Assembly (NCBI GenBank): GCA_028291305.1
Contig: JAQGII010000414.1
Coordinates: 1-7,576, forward strand
Source: Caulobacteraceae bacterium
GTDB taxonomy: Bacteria; Pseudomonadota; Alphaproteobacteria; Caulobacterales; Caulobacteraceae
Direction: 5' to 3'
DNA length: 7,576 bases
How positions within the stretch are numbered: position 1 is the stretch's first letter; each line of letters starts with the position of its first letter. Under the pieces are notes generated by a model. It searched no databases. It was not told where the DNA came from and saw only the letters and a program-made list of their open reading frames with translations. Of this stretch, positions 5,335-7,576 are shown piece after piece. The position numbers were made by a program, and so were the translations under genes.

Positions 5335-6933
5335 CTACTTCTCGATCTTGAGCGGCACGCCGAGCTGGCGGCCGTCGCGGTAGATGAACACCAGCACGCT
5401 GGTGCGGCCGGCCTTCTTGGACGCGTCGATGGCCGCGACCACGTCCTGCGGGCTGGTGATGCCGCGGTCGCCCGCGCGCACCAGCACGTCGCCGCGCTTG
5501 AGGCCCTTCTTGGCCGCGTCGGTGCCGGTGGCCACGTTCTCGACCACCGCGCCGCGGACGTCGGCCGACAGGCCGTAGCGGCGGCGGGCGGCTTCATCGA
5601 GCGGGCCGAGCGCCAGGCCCAGGGCGTTGGGACGGGCCGAGGGCGCGGTTTCCGGCGTCGGACCGCGCTCGTTGGGGTCCTGGCTCTGCGCGCGGGCCAG
5701 GTCGGCCTCGGACGGGCGCACGCCGGACTTCACCGCCACCGTCTTCTGCTGCCCGGCGCGCATGATGTTCAGGTTCAAGGTGTCGCCCGAACGGGAGGAG
5801 GCGACCTCGCGGGTCAGCTCCGAGGCGTTCTTCACCGGGTGGCCGTTGACCGACAGCACCACGTCGCCCGGCTGTACGCCGGCCTTCTCCGCGGGGCCGC
5901 CCGGCACCAGCTCGGCGACCAGCGCGCCCTTCTTGCCCGGCATGCCGACGCTCTCGGCGATGTCCGGGGTCACGGGCTGGATGGTGGCGCCCAGGTAGCC
6001 GCGGGTGATCTTGCCGCCCGACATCAGCTGCTTGGTGATGGTGTCGGCCACGTCCGAAGGAATGGCGAAGCCGATGCCCACCGATCCCCCGGAGGGCGAG
6101 AAGATGGCGGTGTTGACGCCGATCACCCGGCCGTAGATGTCGAACGTCGGGCCGCCGGAGTTGCCCCGGTTGATGGGGGCGTCGATCTGGATGTAGTCGA
6201 CGAAGGTCTCGCCGATGTCGCGGCCATAGGCCGAGATGATGCCGGCGGTGGCGGTGCCGCCCAGGCCGAAGGGGTTGCCGACCGCGATCACCCAGTCGCC
6301 CACCCGCGGGCGGGCCGAGTTCTCGAAGTTGACGTAGGGGAAGTTCTTGCCCTCGACCTTGATCACGGCCAGGTCGGTGCCTTCGTCGCGGCCGACCACC
6401 TTGGCCGGCAGCTCGCGCTCGTCCTTCAGCACCACCTTGATGTCGGTGGAGTTCTCCACGACGTGGTTGTTGGTGACGATGTAGCCGTCCGCCGAGATGA
6501 AGAAGCCCGACCCGGAGGCCATGGCCGAATTGGAGTCGTCGCCGCCGCCGCCGCCGCCGGGAGCGGCGTCCGACCCATCGTCTTCATCGCCGCCGCCGGG
6601 GGGCTTGCCGCCCTGGCCGGGCTTGCCGCCGCGCGGCACGATGTCGAACGGGAAGTTCTGGAAGCCGGGGATGCCGCGCGCGGTGCGCTCGACCTTGGAG
6701 GTCACATTGATCGACACCACGGCCGGCGACACGCGGTCGAAGATGTCGGCGAAGGACAGCGGCGCGCCCGGCGGCGGCGCGAAGATCGGCGCCCCCGCGG
6801 TCTGGATCAGCTTGGGGCGCGCGTTGTCGGCGCTGGCCTCGGGAAGGCGCAGGCCCACGCCGGCCAGGGCTGCCGCCGCCACACCCGCGCCAGCCACTGC
6901 GCCAACAATGAAACCCGTCTTCTTAGGGGCCAT
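5335..6933 (-). CDS. degP: DegP/HtrA-type periplasmic serine protease
   Basis: Envelope quality-control protease/chaperone of 532 residues, with a trypsin-like domain and two PDZ domains. The N-terminus (6-30) is a Gly/Ala/Val-rich hydrophobic segment after a KK pair, with an ASA-D cleavage-like site at 33-36, so it is exported or membrane-tethered. The catalytic triad is complete: H157 in NNHVVEN, D187 in GTDLAVIKV and S259 in GNSGGP. PDZ1 spans about 312-402 and PDZ2 about 437-530. A low-complexity Gly/Asp/Pro stretch (101-136) occupies the position of the LA loop, which in E. coli DegP controls oligomer state. The ATG at 6933 has AAGGA (6943-6947) nine bases upstream. ccmH lies upstream on the same strand with an 87-base gap. 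It could equally be called DegQ/MucD-like; the family is certain, the paralogue name less so. Confidence 0.96.
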   Translation of the reverse strand: MAPKKTGFIVGAVAGAGVAAAALAGVGLRLPEASADNARPKLIQTAGAPIFAPPPGAPLSFADIFDRVSPAVVSINVTSKVERTARGIPGFQNFPFDIVPRGGKPGQGGKPPGGGDEDDGSDAAPGGGGGGDDSNSAMASGSGFFISADGYIVTNNHVVENSTDIKVVLKDERELPAKVVGRDEGTDLAVIKVEGKNFPYVNFENSARPRVGDWVIAVGNPFGLGGTATAGIISAYGRDIGETFVDYIQIDAPINRGNSGGPTFDIYGRVIGVNTAIFSPSGGSVGIGFAIPSDVADTITKQLMSGGKITRGYLGATIQPVTPDIAESVGMPGKKGALVAELVPGGPAEKAGVQPGDVVLSVNGHPVKNASELTREVASSRSGDTLNLNIMRAGQQKTVAVKSGVRPSEADLARAQSQDPNERGPTPETAPSARPNALGLALGPLDEAARRRYGLSADVRGAVVENVATGTDAAKKGLKRGDVLVRAGDRGITSPQDVVAAIDASKKAGRTSVLVFIYRDGRQLGVPLKIEK

Positions 6934-6942
6934 ATCTCTTAG

Positions 6943-6947
6943 TCCTT
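6943..6947 (-). promoter_or_regulatory. ribosome binding site of degP
   Basis: On the minus strand this reads AAGGA, nine bases before the degP ATG, and supports the start at 6933. A purine run next to the ATG (6934-6940) is too close to serve. Further upstream, CGCGCG arms (6956-6961 and 6969-6974) around a seven-base loop could fold in the leader. I found no convincing promoter in the 87-base gap to ccmH. Confidence 0.65.
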
Positions 6948-7020
6948 GCTACAGGCGCGCGTGTCTTCCGCGCGGCCACGAATTGAACCTAGGTGCGATG
7001 TGGTGAGTACGCCATCGCTT

Positions 7021-7563
7021 TCAATGTTTGATTGCAACCCTGCCATGGGCTTTCGTCGGACTGTTGTGCGGCGAAAGCATGTCCGGGTCGTCGGAGTCGA
7101 GGGCGGCCAGCGCCCTCTGCTCGTCTTCGGTCAGCGACGGCGACTCGACCGCCGGCTGACGCGACCTGATCCAGATGTAGACGCCGCCGGCGGCGATCAG
7201 CAGGAAGGGCGTCAGCCACAGGGCCGCGTTGCCCGGCGTGACCGTCGGCTTGAGCAGGATGAACTCGCCGTAGCGCTGCACCAGGAAGTCGCGCACCTCG
7301 ACGTCGGTCTTGCCGGCGGCGATCTGGGTGCGGACGATGCGGCGCAGGTCGGAGGCGATGTCGGCCTGGGAGTCGTCGATCGACTCGTTCTGGCAGACCA
7401 CGCAGCGCAGCTGCTGGAACAGATGACGCGCCCGCGCCTCCTGCGCCGGATCGGGCAGGCGGGCGGTCGGGTCGTCGGCGGACGCGGCGCCCATGCACAG
7501 GATCGACGCGGCCAGCGCGGCCGCCAGGACGGCAGCCCTGCCCGCGCCCGGCGGCCGCCTCAT
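7021..7563 (-). CDS. ccmH: cytochrome c maturation protein CcmH (CycL)
   Basis: Periplasm-facing, membrane-anchored thiol-redox subunit of the system I cytochrome c maturation machinery. In this machinery it helps keep the apocytochrome haem-binding cysteines reduced for ligation. The 180-residue product has a signal peptide (about 10-29, ending GAASA-D), the diagnostic LRCVVCQNESI motif with C54 and C57, then YGEFILLKP (98-106) and a single membrane helix (about 113-132). A cytoplasmic tail of about 48 residues follows, with LTEDEQRAL as in other family members. The tail then runs on past that point in a polar, Asp/Pro/His-containing extension. The start ATG forms an ATGA overlap with the stop of the gene upstream, implying translational coupling in a ccm operon. 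degP follows downstream, as in the rhizobial cycHJKL-degP cluster. Confidence 0.95.
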   Translation of the reverse strand: MRRPPGAGRAAVLAAALAASILCMGAASADDPTARLPDPAQEARARHLFQQLRCVVCQNESIDDSQADIASDLRRIVRTQIAAGKTDVEVRDFLVQRYGEFILLKPTVTPGNAALWLTPFLLIAAGGVYIWIRSRQPAVESPSLTEDEQRALAALDSDDPDMLSPHNSPTKAHGRVAIKH

Positions 7564-7576
7564 TCGGCGGGCTCCG
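7560..7576 (-). CDS. extreme 3' end of the gene upstream of ccmH, probably ccmF (cycK) or ccmG
   Basis: On the minus strand a frame enters from the window edge, encodes Glu-Pro-Ala-Glu and stops at TGA (7560-7562), overlapping the ccmH ATG as ATGA. Four residues cannot identify a family. The assignment rests only on known ccm/cyc operon order, in which ccmF or ccmG precedes ccmH. Confidence 0.4.

Noticed and set aside
5839..6942. A 367-codon plus-strand frame opposite degP
   Set aside because: Antisense to an intact DegP with full catalytic triad; Val/Asp/Ala/Gly-rich shadow translation.

Overview
The window is GC-rich (roughly 70% by eye), tightly packed DNA from an alphaproteobacterium, most likely Caulobacterales (Caulobacter/Phenylobacterium/Brevundimonas type). 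The placement rests on codon use, on the order aroK-aroB-CBS/CorC protein next to bolA and a J-domain gene, and on ccmH followed by degP, which resembles the rhizobial cycHJKL-degP arrangement. No database search was possible, so the genus is inference.

Layout. Positions 1-162 (minus) hold the 5' part of a secreted Pro/Ala-rich protein, divergent from aroK. Positions 232-3233 (plus) form one apparent operon: shikimate kinase (aroK), 3-dehydroquinate synthase (aroB, overlapping aroK by one base) and a DUF21-CBS-CorC_HlyC membrane protein. Positions 3234-3603 carry no convincing gene, only weak hairpins and a short iterated GGTCG motif. Positions 3604-4449 (minus) are a two-gene unit: bolA, then a GNAT acetyltransferase. 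A 53-base divergent gap separates bolA from a plus-strand J-domain protein (4503-5138), which looks leaderless. Positions 5139-5334 form a convergent gap with GC-rich palindromes, a REP-like element and a strong terminator for degP. Positions 5335-7576 (minus) hold the tail of an upstream cytochrome c biogenesis gene, ccmH, and the periplasmic protease/chaperone degP.

How the genes work together. AroK and AroB are two steps of the shikimate route to chorismate. BolA is linked to Fe-S/glutaredoxin biology. CcmH acts in periplasmic cytochrome c maturation. DegP handles misfolded envelope proteins and sits directly downstream of ccmH. The window is mostly conserved chromosomal housekeeping. I see no phage, IS element, CRISPR array, tRNA or rRNA, and no evidence for a new multi-gene system. 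The points most worth a second look are the J-domain protein with a possible N-terminal zinc site, its likely leaderless start, and the unexplained gap at 3234-3603.
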